A stretch of 64,000 nt of DNA from Owenweeksia sp. (GTDB lineage Bacteria > Bacteroidota > Bacteroidia > Flavobacteriales > Schleiferiaceae), in NCBI GenBank assembly GCA_002695025.1, contig NZNV01000019.1:1-64000 (forward strand), read 5' to 3'. The position numbers and the translations under genes are program-made. This document shows, in pieces, positions 34,849 to 43,758 of the stretch. Below the pieces are notes generated by a model that was given only the letters and a program-made list of their open reading frames with translations, was not told where the DNA came from and made no database searches. Positions within the stretch are counted from its first letter, which is position 1, and each line of letters starts with the position of its first letter.

Positions 34849-35685
34849 CTAACCGGGACGGTTACTTTTTACAAATTCCGATACCGTTTGACCCGTTTGC
34901 TTTTTGAACACTTTACCGAAATAGTCCGGGTCTTCATAGCCCAGGTGATAGGTGATCTCCTTAACTCCCCAATCGGTATGGATCAATAACCGTTTGGCTT
35001 CCAGCATCCTTCGTTCAATAATACTGGCCTGAGCCGAAGGAAAACGGCTCTGGGATAGGGCCTTATTGAGGTGGTTAAGGCTACAGCCCAACTCCTCCGC
35101 ATAGTCTGAAGCACTGCGGGCACTGGCAAAATACAGCTCCAGTTTTTCTGAAAATCGCTCTGCCAGGCTTTGGGGTACCCGGGACTGTTCAGGGGCCTGG
35201 CGATATAAAAGGATAAGCACGGTATGCAGAAGTGAGGCGATGACCTTATACTGATCCTCGCGCTCTTTCTCCAGTTCATCCTTTATCTGCCCTATGCACA
35301 TCCCTACAAAGTCACTCTCTGCTTTGGATAATGGGAATACTGGTTGCCGCTGCCATAAGTTGCGATGACGGGAAGGGGTAAAGTCCACCAGCGAATACAG
35401 AAAAGAGCGGGTAAACAACAGCACATAACCCTGAGAGTTCTGGCTGCGCTGCACCAGGTGAAGGCTACCTGGCAATACCATGTGTACCGCAGGGGCTCCA
35501 ATAGGATATTCCCGGAAGTCAATATGGTGCACTCCGCCCGGCCGGGTGAAGTAAAACAACTCAAAATAGTTATGGCGGTGGAACTGGCTGGTGACATAGC
35601 CGAAGTTCTGTTCCAATGGAAGCAGGCGGATCTCCTGCGCCAGGCTATCCGCTTCGGGGAAACTGTATTCGGTTATCTCATTCAT
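34849..35685 (-). CDS. AraC-family regulator with cupin-like sensor
   Basis: 278 residues from ATG 35685; an earlier ATG at 35730 would add 15 basic residues and cannot be excluded. The N-terminal half is an AraC-type cupin (FGYVTSQFHRHNYFELFYFT, then PAVHMVLPGSLHLV). The C-terminal part holds the double HTH (SASDYAEELGCSLNHLNKAL and VKEITYHLGYEDPDYFGKVF, followed by KKQTGQTVSEF). The target gene is not next to it in an obvious way. It is a single gene with the small AT-rich pair upstream. Confidence 0.85.
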   Translation of the reverse strand: MNEITEYSFPEADSLAQEIRLLPLEQNFGYVTSQFHRHNYFELFYFTRPGGVHHIDFREYPIGAPAVHMVLPGSLHLVQRSQNSQGYVLLFTRSFLYSLVDFTPSRHRNLWQRQPVFPLSKAESDFVGMCIGQIKDELEKEREDQYKVIASLLHTVLILLYRQAPEQSRVPQSLAERFSEKLELYFASARSASDYAEELGCSLNHLNKALSQSRFPSAQASIIERRMLEAKRLLIHTDWGVKEITYHLGYEDPDYFGKVFKKQTGQTVSEFVKSNRPG

Positions 35686-35817
35686 TTTTTGTTTTCTACG
35701 GAACAAATTAATTAAAAAGCTCCAAACCATATGGCTTAGAGCTTTTATTAAATTACTGTGTAATTATAAACACGTATAAAGACAATACTACTTTTACGAC
35801 AATCAGAATATAAAATA

Positions 35818-36030
35818 TCAATTTCTTGGTTTAAAAATATACCAAGTCATTATAACATATGGCAATAACAGTGCAACTGCAAAAGGAATCATATTATCTT
35901 TTACCAATTCAATATCTGATCTTTCATTTCTAAAATTCATTAAATCAGAAAAAATGGTTACCAGAAATAACATCAACCCATATATCAATAACATGGTAAT
36001 TGTATACAAAACAAATCTTTTGACTTTCAT
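35818..36030 (-). CDS. Small two-helix membrane protein, partner of the upstream lipoprotein
   Basis: 70 residues with two hydrophobic helices (about residues 6-28 and 47-66) joined by a charged loop (NFRNERSDIELVKDN). No family recognised. It lies 35 bases downstream of the lipoprotein gene at 36066-36836 on the same strand and shares its AT-rich composition, so the two likely form one transcript. Small two-TM proteins in such positions are sometimes immunity or assembly partners, but there is no direct evidence here. Confidence 0.6.
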   Translation of the reverse strand: MKVKRFVLYTITMLLIYGLMLFLVTIFSDLMNFRNERSDIELVKDNMIPFAVALLLPYVIMTWYIFKPRN

Positions 36031-36065
36031 TTCTCAATCATTAATATTGTCCTATATATCTTCCT

Positions 36066-36836
36066 TTACAGCAATGACGAAGTTGCTGCACCCCAGGCCA
36101 CGGTAAATACATACGCACCAACACCAACGGGTCCACCAAAGGCAAGGACTCCAATACCCCAACCTACAGCTGAGCCCAGTCCTCCAATCATATCTTTACC
36201 TATCGCTTCTCTCACTCCTCTGCTAATTTCTTTCGTACTTTTCTTATTTGATGAGTTTGGATCTACATTTTTGGAAGTAAGGTATGCCAGCTTAGAATAT
36301 CCTAAACCATTTCCTCCTTTGGAAGCCGGTAACCAAAAATAAGCGGAATTTCGCCCAACACTTAGCATGATCAGCACCTGATCTAAATCAGTTCCTGTCA
36401 ACTCATCTCTGGCCTGAGCTTCAAGTTCATCAAACTTTTCAATAATACTCTCTAAATCTGGTTGATTCTCCAATGAACTAAAGGCCATTTCATAATATGC
36501 CACAACATTCTGATTGGCATACTGATCCAGGTTGGTATAATCAACATCGTAAGCAGCATTATAAATGTCTGATTTATGCTCATTATAACCCTCACCCAGG
36601 TCCACGTCCATCAAGTTACTTTGCAGGCTGGCACTATAGTCTTCAAAGTCAACAGACTCATAAACCTCAAATGCGATTTCGTTATGTTTTTCTCCAATCT
36701 CAGCAATCTGGGCATCGGTAAAAAGTCGCTCAGAAGATTTTAATCTTGAACTAAAATTATTGCTTTTTTCCGATTCCTTACTACAGGAAGCAGTAATTAA
36801 TACTGTTGAAAAAATAAATAAAATTGCTCTTTTCAT
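36066..36836 (-). CDS. AT-rich lipoprotein with Gly-rich hydrophobic C-terminus
   Basis: 256 residues. A lipoprotein signal ends at ITASC (Cys18). The middle is hydrophilic and helical (EKHNEIAFEVYES, YEMAFSSLENQPDLE). The last 40 residues switch to a glycine-rich hydrophobic segment (KDMIGGLGSAVGWGIG, then VGVGAYVFTVAWGAATSSLL) that looks like a membrane-inserting or bacteriocin-like tail. I know no named family. Together with the two-TM gene immediately downstream it forms a compact AT-rich pair flanked by ordinary chromosomal genes. Confidence 0.7.
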   Translation of the reverse strand: MKRAILFIFSTVLITASCSKESEKSNNFSSRLKSSERLFTDAQIAEIGEKHNEIAFEVYESVDFEDYSASLQSNLMDVDLGEGYNEHKSDIYNAAYDVDYTNLDQYANQNVVAYYEMAFSSLENQPDLESIIEKFDELEAQARDELTGTDLDQVLIMLSVGRNSAYFWLPASKGGNGLGYSKLAYLTSKNVDPNSSNKKSTKEISRGVREAIGKDMIGGLGSAVGWGIGVLAFGGPVGVGAYVFTVAWGAATSSLL

Positions 36837-37104
36837 AAAAAAATAAAATTTTCAAATTTTTACATTAAAAATTAATGCTTTTTGATTACTATACAAAAAG
36901 CTATAATGCAGCTACATTTATAACAAACTTATGTAAACAAATTGAACTATAAAATACAGTCGAACTATTTTAAGTCTAAGCGTATTTTTATGAATTTGAA
37001 ATACATCTGTTTTGTCATTACCCCGAAAGCCTAAGAAAATATTAGGACATATCCAAATAAGTGTCAGAGAAATTGTTGAGATCCGCAGAAGAGTAGCTAT
37101 TAAG

Positions 37105-37545
37105 CTAGCTTGATTCACCCTCCACTCTCCTCTTCAGCGCCTCGTTCATCTTTGCAAAGCTGGCCGGAACCTGTTTCAGGGTTTTACCAAGCAGCCCCAC
37201 CAACACACCGGAAAACTTTTCACCCTGAATGAATTGGGTGCGGTTCTTATCCAGCGGCTTCAGGATAAAATAGTGCTCTCCGTCAAAAAGACCTCTTACA
37301 AACAGGCTCCCCAGCCACCGGAACTCAAGTGCTTTTTCGCTTTTTAACACTACGGGTTTAAATTTCATAGGCTTTTTATCTTCCCCCAGCAACAGGTAGG
37401 CCTCCAGGCGGGCTCCTTTCTCAACTTTACCCTTAATAGCGCGGATGGTAGGATTCCATTGGCTCAGTTTCTCAAAATCGGTAAGTACGGCCCATACCTT
37501 TTCTGCCGGTGCATCAATCAGGATAGAAGTTTCTATGGTTTTCAT
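37105..37545 (-). CDS. SRPBCC-family protein (polyketide-cyclase-like)
   Basis: 146 residues forming a single SRPBCC domain: IETSILIDAPAEKVWAVLTD at the N-terminus, WNPTIRAIKGKVEKGARLEA, and a C-terminal long helix LLGKTLKQVPASFAKMNEAL. Members bind small hydrophobic molecules or act in stress responses; no specific ligand is inferable. It is divergent from the AraC-type regulator at 37663 with 117 bases between them, which suggests that regulator may control it. The 268-base AT-rich gap on its other side has no supported gene. Confidence 0.85.
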   Translation of the reverse strand: MKTIETSILIDAPAEKVWAVLTDFEKLSQWNPTIRAIKGKVEKGARLEAYLLLGEDKKPMKFKPVVLKSEKALEFRWLGSLFVRGLFDGEHYFILKPLDKNRTQFIQGEKFSGVLVGLLGKTLKQVPASFAKMNEALKRRVEGESS

Positions 37546-37662
37546 TATGCTGTGTTTTAAGATTATAGTGCAAATGTCTTTTCCAGTGACAAGAGGGAGC
37601 TGACATCCTCTGCCAATGAATTGACATTTCGCGCCAAACCGCTTTTACCCTACTTTTGAAGC

Positions 37663-38667
37663 ATGACTTTCAACGGCCGCTTTCTTTTGAACCTCATCCG
37701 TTTTGCCGGTGTACAAGGCGCTTCCACCGGGCACCTGCTGGCGCTTAGCGGCCTCACCGAGGCCGAACTGGGCCGTGAGGACCAGAAGGTGGAAGCGGAA
37801 ACTTTCAATAAAGTAATGGCCGCCATACAGGCAGAAACCCGAGACCCTTACTTTGGAATGCACGCCAGCGAATACCTTAACCTTTCCGCAGCAGGCCTGG
37901 TGCTGCAGATCACGCAAACCAGCAGTACCGTAAAAGAGGCACTGGACTATTGTTGCGAATTTTCCCTGCTCAGTTGCCAGCACGTACCGCTTTCCCTGAA
38001 CAAGGAAAAGAGAGCCTATCGCCTAAGCTTTATCCCGGATACCATCTGGGCAAACCAATCGCCTCAAACAGCCCGGCAGATTGTGGAAGGGATGATGGCC
38101 TTTGCCCTCCGTGAGTTTCACACCTTAACGGTACAAAAGCATTACCCACTGGCGGTGCATTTTCGCTCCTCCAAACCACACGACACCTCTGAATATGAAC
38201 GTGTATTCTGTTGCCCTCTTCTATTTGATCAGGCCGAAAACGCATTGTTACTGGCCACGGAGCAGGTGGAGGAAAAAATAGTAACCGCCAACTATGAGCT
38301 GCTTGAGGTTCTCGTAAGACATGCCCGTGAAAAGCTGGAATCACATCATCAATTCTACGAACAGGTAAAGAAAGTGATCGTGAACCTGAGCCACCCGGAA
38401 CTTCCTTCGCTGAAGCAGGTAGCCGCGAACCTTAATATGAGCGTTCGTAGCCTCCAGCGCAAACTGTCGGATGAAGGGCATTCTTTCAAGGAGATCATAG
38501 AAGAGCTACGGAGAAGCTTTGCCATCAGCTACCTGAAAGATCCCGGGCTGCATGTAAATGATGTAGCCTATATGCTGAATTACTCGGATGCCAGCGCTTT
38601 TATCCGGAGTTTCAGACGATGGACCGGACATAGTCCCAGCCGTTACCGTCAGGCACATCTGAACTGA
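37663..38667 (+). CDS. AraC-family regulator with OruR/AraC_binding-type sensor
   Basis: 334 residues. The N-terminal 200 residues match the PF12625-type arabinose-binding-like sensor: LLALSGLTEAELGREDQKV, AIQAETRDPYFGMHASEYL, and FRSSKPHDTSEYERVFCCPL. The C-terminal HTH pair is LKQVAANLNMSVRSLQRKLS and VNDVAYMLNYSDASAFIRSF, followed by RRWTGHSPSRYR. Such regulators often respond to fatty acids or amino acids. It is divergent from the SRPBCC gene and upstream of, but not obviously tied to, the iron cluster. Confidence 0.88.
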   Translation: MTFNGRFLLNLIRFAGVQGASTGHLLALSGLTEAELGREDQKVEAETFNKVMAAIQAETRDPYFGMHASEYLNLSAAGLVLQITQTSSTVKEALDYCCEFSLLSCQHVPLSLNKEKRAYRLSFIPDTIWANQSPQTARQIVEGMMAFALREFHTLTVQKHYPLAVHFRSSKPHDTSEYERVFCCPLLFDQAENALLLATEQVEEKIVTANYELLEVLVRHAREKLESHHQFYEQVKKVIVNLSHPELPSLKQVAANLNMSVRSLQRKLSDEGHSFKEIIEELRRSFAISYLKDPGLHVNDVAYMLNYSDASAFIRSFRRWTGHSPSRYRQAHLN

Positions 38668-38732
38668 TTAAAGATCCAGCCGAAACCCTACGGGCTATGG
38701 CTTTCTTTGGCCTGAATTTCCTGAAGGTTAAG

Positions 38733-38755
38733 TTATTTAGATTTTTTCTAAATAA
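38733..38755. promoter_or_regulatory. Palindromic operator, DtxR/MntR-like, before the iron cluster
   Basis: Perfect inverted repeat TTATTTAGA-N5-TCTAAATAA, ending three bases before the -33 element of the promoter for the DUF4856/imelysin operon. A second half-site, AGTCTAAATAAAA (38807-38819), lies near the start codon. The TTTAGA/TCTAAA half-sites resemble operators of metal-dependent DtxR/MntR-type repressors, which fits an iron- or metal-regulated gene set. Confidence 0.55.
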
Positions 38756-38757
38756 AC

Positions 38758-38788
38758 TTGGTCAAAGCAAGTGAGTGCCCTACATTTG
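38758..38788 (+). promoter_or_regulatory. Canonical Bacteroidota promoter of the iron cluster
   Basis: TTG at 38758-38760, 20 bases, then TACATTTG at 38781-38788, a full match to TAnnTTTG. Transcription would start near 38795, about 30 bases before the ATG at 38825. The palindromic operator abuts its upstream edge. Confidence 0.65.
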
Positions 38789-38824
38789 CCGCGCTATTTT
38801 AAATCAGTCTAAATAAAATAATTG

Positions 38825-39931
38825 ATGAAACGATTAGGATTTCTGGCCCTGCTGCTTATTACCCTTACCGTAACTTCATGTGAAAAGACCACCGATTGTG
38901 GTTGTTCCCCGGTAGAATCTTACCCGCAAACCTACAATTTTCAAAATGTGGATCACTCCGGCCAAGACGACCGCCTGGATATGCTCAGTGAGATCATGGC
39001 CTATGTAAAAACTTCAGACGATGGAAATACCATCAGCCAGGCAACTTTATTGAACATGTTCAGTAACGATGGCTACACCTGGGAAAAGACAGAATTAAAT
39101 AGTTCAACCAAACAGATTGCCGACAAAATAAGCTCCGATGCCAACGAAAACATCGGTATCTGGATCAGCCAATTGGCAGATATCAGTAAAAACCCGGGAA
39201 CCGGAAGCAATGGTACAGCCGGCCTGGTACAAAATGCCGGTGGAACCCGTCAATACCTCATGGATCAAAATGGTTTTCACCTGGCAGAAATGATCGAAAA
39301 AGGAGTTATGGGTGCCCTTTCCTATTACCAGGCTACCGGGGTTTACCTCAGTAGTTCCAAAATGGACGTTGACAACGAAACTGTTGAAACCGGAAAAGGA
39401 ACTGCCATGCAACACCACTGGGATGAAGCCTTTGGCTACTGGGGAGTACCCAATGAGTTCGGTTCACCCGGTTTTACCTACGACAAAACGGCTGCATACC
39501 ACCGTTTTTGGGCGAAATATACCAATGAGGTAAACGAAGTTCTCGGGGTCAACAGCCGCCTGATGGAGGCCTTCATTAAAGGACGTACCGCTATTAACAA
39601 CAAGGATTACAGTGCCCGGGATGAATCCATTGCCAATATCCGCAATACCTGGGAAGAAGTTTGTGCAGCCATGGCCATTCATTACCTCAATGGAGCCAAA
39701 GCTAATATCTCCGATGATGCCATGCGCAATCACCAACTGAGTGAAGCTGCCGGTTTTATCTACAGCCTGCAGTTCAATCCTACCACACGCATGGGACGCT
39801 CCGAGATCATGAACGACATTTTACCGGTATACCTCAATAATTTATATGAAGTTTCGGTGGGCGACCTCAACACCCTGCGTGACCTCATCGCCAGCCGTTA
39901 TGAACTTGAACAGGAAAAAGAAAATCTCTAA
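38825..39931 (+). CDS. DUF4856 lipoprotein of the imelysin cluster
   Basis: 368 residues from ATG 38825. A lipoprotein signal ends TVTSC (Cys19 or so), leaving a CEKTTDCGC cysteine-rich mature start. The rest matches the DUF4856 pattern: YNFQNVDHSGQDDRLDMLSE, NEFGSPGFTY and GTAMQHHWDEAFGYWGVP. The His/Asp/Glu-rich core (MQHHWDEAF) suggests metal contact. DUF4856 genes regularly sit beside imelysins in Bacteroidota and are predicted to work in iron handling. It is the first gene of a seven-gene unidirectional set. Confidence 0.85.
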   Translation: MKRLGFLALLLITLTVTSCEKTTDCGCSPVESYPQTYNFQNVDHSGQDDRLDMLSEIMAYVKTSDDGNTISQATLLNMFSNDGYTWEKTELNSSTKQIADKISSDANENIGIWISQLADISKNPGTGSNGTAGLVQNAGGTRQYLMDQNGFHLAEMIEKGVMGALSYYQATGVYLSSSKMDVDNETVETGKGTAMQHHWDEAFGYWGVPNEFGSPGFTYDKTAAYHRFWAKYTNEVNEVLGVNSRLMEAFIKGRTAINNKDYSARDESIANIRNTWEEVCAAMAIHYLNGAKANISDDAMRNHQLSEAAGFIYSLQFNPTTRMGRSEIMNDILPVYLNNLYEVSVGDLNTLRDLIASRYELEQEKENL

Positions 39932-39938
39932 GTAATTA

Positions 39939-41072
39939 ATGATTGGGTTTCGTGAATTATCTCAAATAAGCAAGTTGGTGTGCATCACCGGCTTGCTTAT
40001 TTTTTCTGCCGCTTGCAACAAAGACAATGGTTCCGGCAGTACTAAAGTTGACTTTGACCGTAATGCCATGCTCCGCAACTGGAGTGAGCAGATCATTGCA
40101 CCGGCTTATGCACACTTTGATGATCAGTTGAACGAATTGCAAAACGCCTGGATAGAGCTTGCACAAAACCAATACGACAGTGCTCATTTTGTTGCTCTTC
40201 ACCAGGATTTCAAGAATTGTTACCTGGCCTTTCAGCAGATCAAGTCCTTTGAAATAGGCCCCGCAGCGGATCAAAGTTTCAGGGCTCAACTGAATACCTA
40301 CCCGGCTGACACCAGCCTGATCCGGCAAAATGCCTTGGCGGGTATTACCAACCTTCAGAATGCCAGTAATATTGCCGCCAAAGGACTCCCAGCACTGGAT
40401 TACCTGTTTTTCAGCAAAGATGCTGCCGCGCAGATCACCGGCACAGGAAATGAAGCCGCAGCCTATCGCAATTATGTGGATGCCGTTCTGATGGATATAG
40501 ACGCACAGTGGAACCCGGTCTATAAGGCCTGGGTAAGTCCCGGTAATTACTCAGCCGACTTTGAAGAGGCTTCCGGTAACGCCACAGGCAGTGCCCTCAG
40601 CCAGGTAGTGAACGCCCTCAACAAAGATTATGAGCTTGTAAAGAATGCTAAGCTTGGTTTCCCGGCCGGGAAGAAAACCCTGGGTAAAACTTATCCCCAC
40701 GCCTGTGAGGGCTATTTCAGCGGCCTCTCCAAATCACTGGCCATTGCTAACCTGAAGGCTATCCATAATTTTTACAGGGGCCTTTCCTTTAATGGCACGC
40801 AACAGGGCCCAAGCCTTATGGCCTATACTGAAGCTTTGGGTGCCACTACTTTTGACGGCCAGGCTCTTGATGAAGCCATCGACTTGCAATTTGCCGCAGC
40901 CATTAAAGCTATGGAACAGATTCCGGCACCCCTGAGTATAGCCGTGGACCAATACAAAACTGAGGTGGATGCCGCCTACCTTGAAATACAGAAAAACGTG
41001 ATTATGCTGAAGACCGATATGCCTTCAGCCATGGGTGTACTCATCACCTATCAGGATAATGACGGTGATTAA
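39939..41072 (+). CDS. Imelysin-family (M75) lipoprotein, IPPA-like, copy 1
   Basis: 377 residues with a lipoprotein signal ending FSAAC. The imelysin double four-helix-bundle fold is indicated by the motif GLPALDYLFF near residue 150, in place of the GxHxxE motif of ICMP-type members, so this is the IPPA-like subgroup. Imelysins are iron-regulated periplasmic or outer-membrane proteins thought to bind iron; they are not true peptidases. The protein ends in TYQDNDGD, a tail nearly repeated in the third imelysin of the operon. Confidence 0.88.
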   Translation: MIGFRELSQISKLVCITGLLIFSAACNKDNGSGSTKVDFDRNAMLRNWSEQIIAPAYAHFDDQLNELQNAWIELAQNQYDSAHFVALHQDFKNCYLAFQQIKSFEIGPAADQSFRAQLNTYPADTSLIRQNALAGITNLQNASNIAAKGLPALDYLFFSKDAAAQITGTGNEAAAYRNYVDAVLMDIDAQWNPVYKAWVSPGNYSADFEEASGNATGSALSQVVNALNKDYELVKNAKLGFPAGKKTLGKTYPHACEGYFSGLSKSLAIANLKAIHNFYRGLSFNGTQQGPSLMAYTEALGATTFDGQALDEAIDLQFAAAIKAMEQIPAPLSIAVDQYKTEVDAAYLEIQKNVIMLKTDMPSAMGVLITYQDNDGD

Positions 41073-41105
41073 TAACTAACAACTCTAATTCTCTAAACAT
41101 ACACT

Positions 41106-42332
41106 ATGTACAATCCTACAAACAAAACAAGCTGGGCAGCCATCCTTGCTGCCGGTATCGTTCTCAGTTCCTGTAACAAGGATGATAAAAAAGAAGATAC
41201 TACACCACCCGATTATTCCGAACTCAAAGCGCAGATCGTAACTGATTATGCCACTATCGTACACGCCAGTTACGAAGATTCCTATAACGCTGCCGTTGAA
41301 CTGCAGAACCGGATCAACACCTTTGTTGATGCCCCCGATCAATTGTCTTTTGACAATGCTAAACAAGCCTGGCTGAATGCCCGGGAGCCTTACGGACAAA
41401 CCGAGGTATACCGCTTTTATTCCGGACCTATTGACAATGCTGAAGGCCCTGAGGGTGACCTGAACGCCTGGCCCCTGGATGAATCACATATCGATTATGT
41501 GGAAAATGGAACTGGTAATTCCGAAAACTCCGGTAACGAATTGAACATCGTTAACAACACCACTGACTTCCCAACCATCGATAAGGCCACCCTGCGCGGC
41601 CTGAACGAAAATGGTTCGGAAAAGAATATTTCCATCGGTTATCACGCCATAGAATTCCTGCTTTGGGGACAGGATTTCAACACCAATGGCCCCGGAGATC
41701 GTCCTTATACGGATTATGTAAGTAACGGTACTCATGAGAACCAGGCCCGTAGAGGACAGTACCTGAAGGTTACCGCTGAAATACTGGTGGAAGACCTGAA
41801 AAGCATGGTAGACGCCTGGGCCAGCGGAGCAAGTTATTACAACAGTTTTGTAAATGATGATGCCGATAACAGCCTGCGTAAGATCATGACCGGAATGGGT
41901 GTATTAAGTAAGTCTGAACTGGCCGGTGAGCGCATCTATGTGGCCCTGGACAACCAGGACCAGGAAGATGAACACTCCTGTTTCTCCGATAATACGCACC
42001 GCGATATTATCCTCAATGCCACCGGCATCCTAAACGTATATACAGCCAGCTATTCCCGTACAGATGGTTCTAACATCAACGGTGCTTCGCTTAATGAATT
42101 GCTGCAACAGGTAAACCCGGAGCTGGCTACAGAGCTGGAAGGTCTTATCCGCCAGAGTGTAGACCGTGCCAGTGCTATTCCTGTTCCTTTTGATCAGGCC
42201 CTTACCCAGGAAACCGTAAGTGGTGATGGTCCTATCATGCGCACCGTACGTTCTTTACAGGAACAAGGTGATAAAATTGCCGAAGCTGCTGCCGCTTTGG
42301 GTATTTCCATCTCAACTGAACTACCTGAATAA
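41106..42332 (+). CDS. Imelysin-family (M75) lipoprotein with GxHxxE motif
   Basis: 408 residues, lipoprotein signal ending LSSC. This is the ICMP/IrpA-like type: the signature GYHAIEFLLWGQD contains the GxHxxE metal site, and EVYRFYSGPID and AWPLDESHIDYVE also fit the family. A long C-terminal half repeats the helical bundle (MTGMGVLSKSELAGERIYVAL). It is presumably the principal iron-binding imelysin of the cluster. It follows the IPPA-like copy by 33 bases and precedes the diheme protein by 10 bases. Confidence 0.9.
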   Translation: MYNPTNKTSWAAILAAGIVLSSCNKDDKKEDTTPPDYSELKAQIVTDYATIVHASYEDSYNAAVELQNRINTFVDAPDQLSFDNAKQAWLNAREPYGQTEVYRFYSGPIDNAEGPEGDLNAWPLDESHIDYVENGTGNSENSGNELNIVNNTTDFPTIDKATLRGLNENGSEKNISIGYHAIEFLLWGQDFNTNGPGDRPYTDYVSNGTHENQARRGQYLKVTAEILVEDLKSMVDAWASGASYYNSFVNDDADNSLRKIMTGMGVLSKSELAGERIYVALDNQDQEDEHSCFSDNTHRDIILNATGILNVYTASYSRTDGSNINGASLNELLQQVNPELATELEGLIRQSVDRASAIPVPFDQALTQETVSGDGPIMRTVRSLQEQGDKIAEAAAALGISISTELPE

Positions 42333-42342
42333 AAGAGGAGCT

Positions 42343-43758
42343 ATGCACAAACCAGGGGTCACAGCAAAACTCTTTGGGCTGGTCATGGCAACAATTGCCC
42401 TGGTATCCTGCGAAAAAGACCAGGATACTACCGGCACCACTGCTACTGATCAGGATGAAATACTCTCCGCTGGTCCGGGCACCGTTTTTAACGATGGGCC
42501 CAATGCCTTTGGTTTTCAGATTGACGGCTTAGAGGGAGATGATGAACTGCGGTTCTTTGTAGGCAATTCCTTCTTTAATCAAAACTGGGTTCAGGCCCCT
42601 TCCTCCACTACTGCGCGGGATGGGCTTGGACCCTTATTCAACTCACGGGCCTGTTCCGGCTGCCACTTTAAGGATGGCCGTGGGCGTCCGCCCGGCTCCC
42701 CTGACGAAAAGGGAACCGGACTCCTGTACCGCATCACCAAAGCTGCACGGAAGGTAAACGGTCAGCAAACCGGTGACCTTCATTACGGAGGGCAGCTACA
42801 GGACCGCGCTATTGGTGGAGTAAATGCCGAGGGCTCCATGAACATAAGCTACCAAACCATCACCGGTCAGTTTAAGGATGGTACCCCTTACACTTTACAT
42901 CAACCTCAATACCAGATATCTGATCTTTCCTACGGCCCACTGGAAGGTGATATACAAATCTCACCACGTGTGGCCAACCAGGTAATCGGTCTCGGCTTTC
43001 TGGAAGCCATCAGTGAACAGCAGCTCCTCAGCTGGTCCGATCCTGATGATCTGGATGGTGACGGCATAAGTGGAAGGCCTAACTACGTATGGAGCGAAGT
43101 TCAACAACAAAGGACGGTAGGCCGCTTTGGCTGGAAAGCCAACCAACCAGATGTTCTCCAGCAGACGGCTGCCGCCTTTAACGGTGATATGGGTATCACC
43201 ACTTGGGTATACCCCAATGAGAATTGCGCCCAGGGACAGCAGGCCTGTGCCGATGCGCCCAACGGGGGATCACCTGAAATTGAAGATGAGGACCTGGATA
43301 AAGTAGTGCTATATGTACGCAGCCTGGCTGTGCCTGCACGCAGGAATCTGGACAAGCCGGAGGTAAAGGCCGGTAAGCTTCTTTTTAACCAGATAGGGTG
43401 TAATCATTGTCATATCCCTAAAATGGTAACGGACCAACACCCGGAGATGAAAGCCTTTTCCAATAAGACCATTCGTCCCTATACCGATCTTTTACTGCAT
43501 GATATGGGCCCGGGTCTGGCGGACGGTATTGAAGATTACGAGGCCTCCGGAAGCGAATGGCGTACCCCTCCTTTATGGGGCATAGGTTTATTTTCCGTAG
43601 TTAACGATCATACCCGTTACCTGCATGATGGCCGGGCCCATAATCTCATGGAGGCTGTTCTCTGGCACGATGGTGAAGCCAAAGCTGCCAAAGAAAAAGT
43701 GTTGGAACTTTCAGCAGCAGAACGGGATCAGCTCATCCAATTCCTGCAATCCTTATGA
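42343..43758 (+). CDS. Di-heme oxidoreductase (DHOR, DUF1111)
   Basis: 471 residues from ATG 42343. A lipoprotein signal (ATIALVSC) leads to a cytochrome-c-like protein with two CxxCH heme sites: ACSGCHFKDGRG near residue 105 and GCNHCHIPKM near residue 350. The flanking LGPLFNSRACSGC and TPPLWGIGLFSVVNDHTRYL are typical of DHOR, relatives of MauG/BCCP peroxidases. Proteins of this type co-occur with imelysins and may oxidise ferrous iron or another substrate during uptake; that role is inferred. Overlaps the next imelysin by four bases. Confidence 0.9.
   Translation: MHKPGVTAKLFGLVMATIALVSCEKDQDTTGTTATDQDEILSAGPGTVFNDGPNAFGFQIDGLEGDDELRFFVGNSFFNQNWVQAPSSTTARDGLGPLFNSRACSGCHFKDGRGRPPGSPDEKGTGLLYRITKAARKVNGQQTGDLHYGGQLQDRAIGGVNAEGSMNISYQTITGQFKDGTPYTLHQPQYQISDLSYGPLEGDIQISPRVANQVIGLGFLEAISEQQLLSWSDPDDLDGDGISGRPNYVWSEVQQQRTVGRFGWKANQPDVLQQTAAAFNGDMGITTWVYPNENCAQGQQACADAPNGGSPEIEDEDLDKVVLYVRSLAVPARRNLDKPEVKAGKLLFNQIGCNHCHIPKMVTDQHPEMKAFSNKTIRPYTDLLLHDMGPGLADGIEDYEASGSEWRTPPLWGIGLFSVVNDHTRYLHDGRAHNLMEAVLWHDGEAKAAKEKVLELSAAERDQLIQFLQSL

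Noticed and set aside
36918-37118. A 66-residue minus-strand ORF in the AT-rich gap before the SRPBCC gene
   Set aside because: It overlaps the end of the real gene at 37105, has no start context or conserved pattern, and looks like chance in AT-rich DNA.
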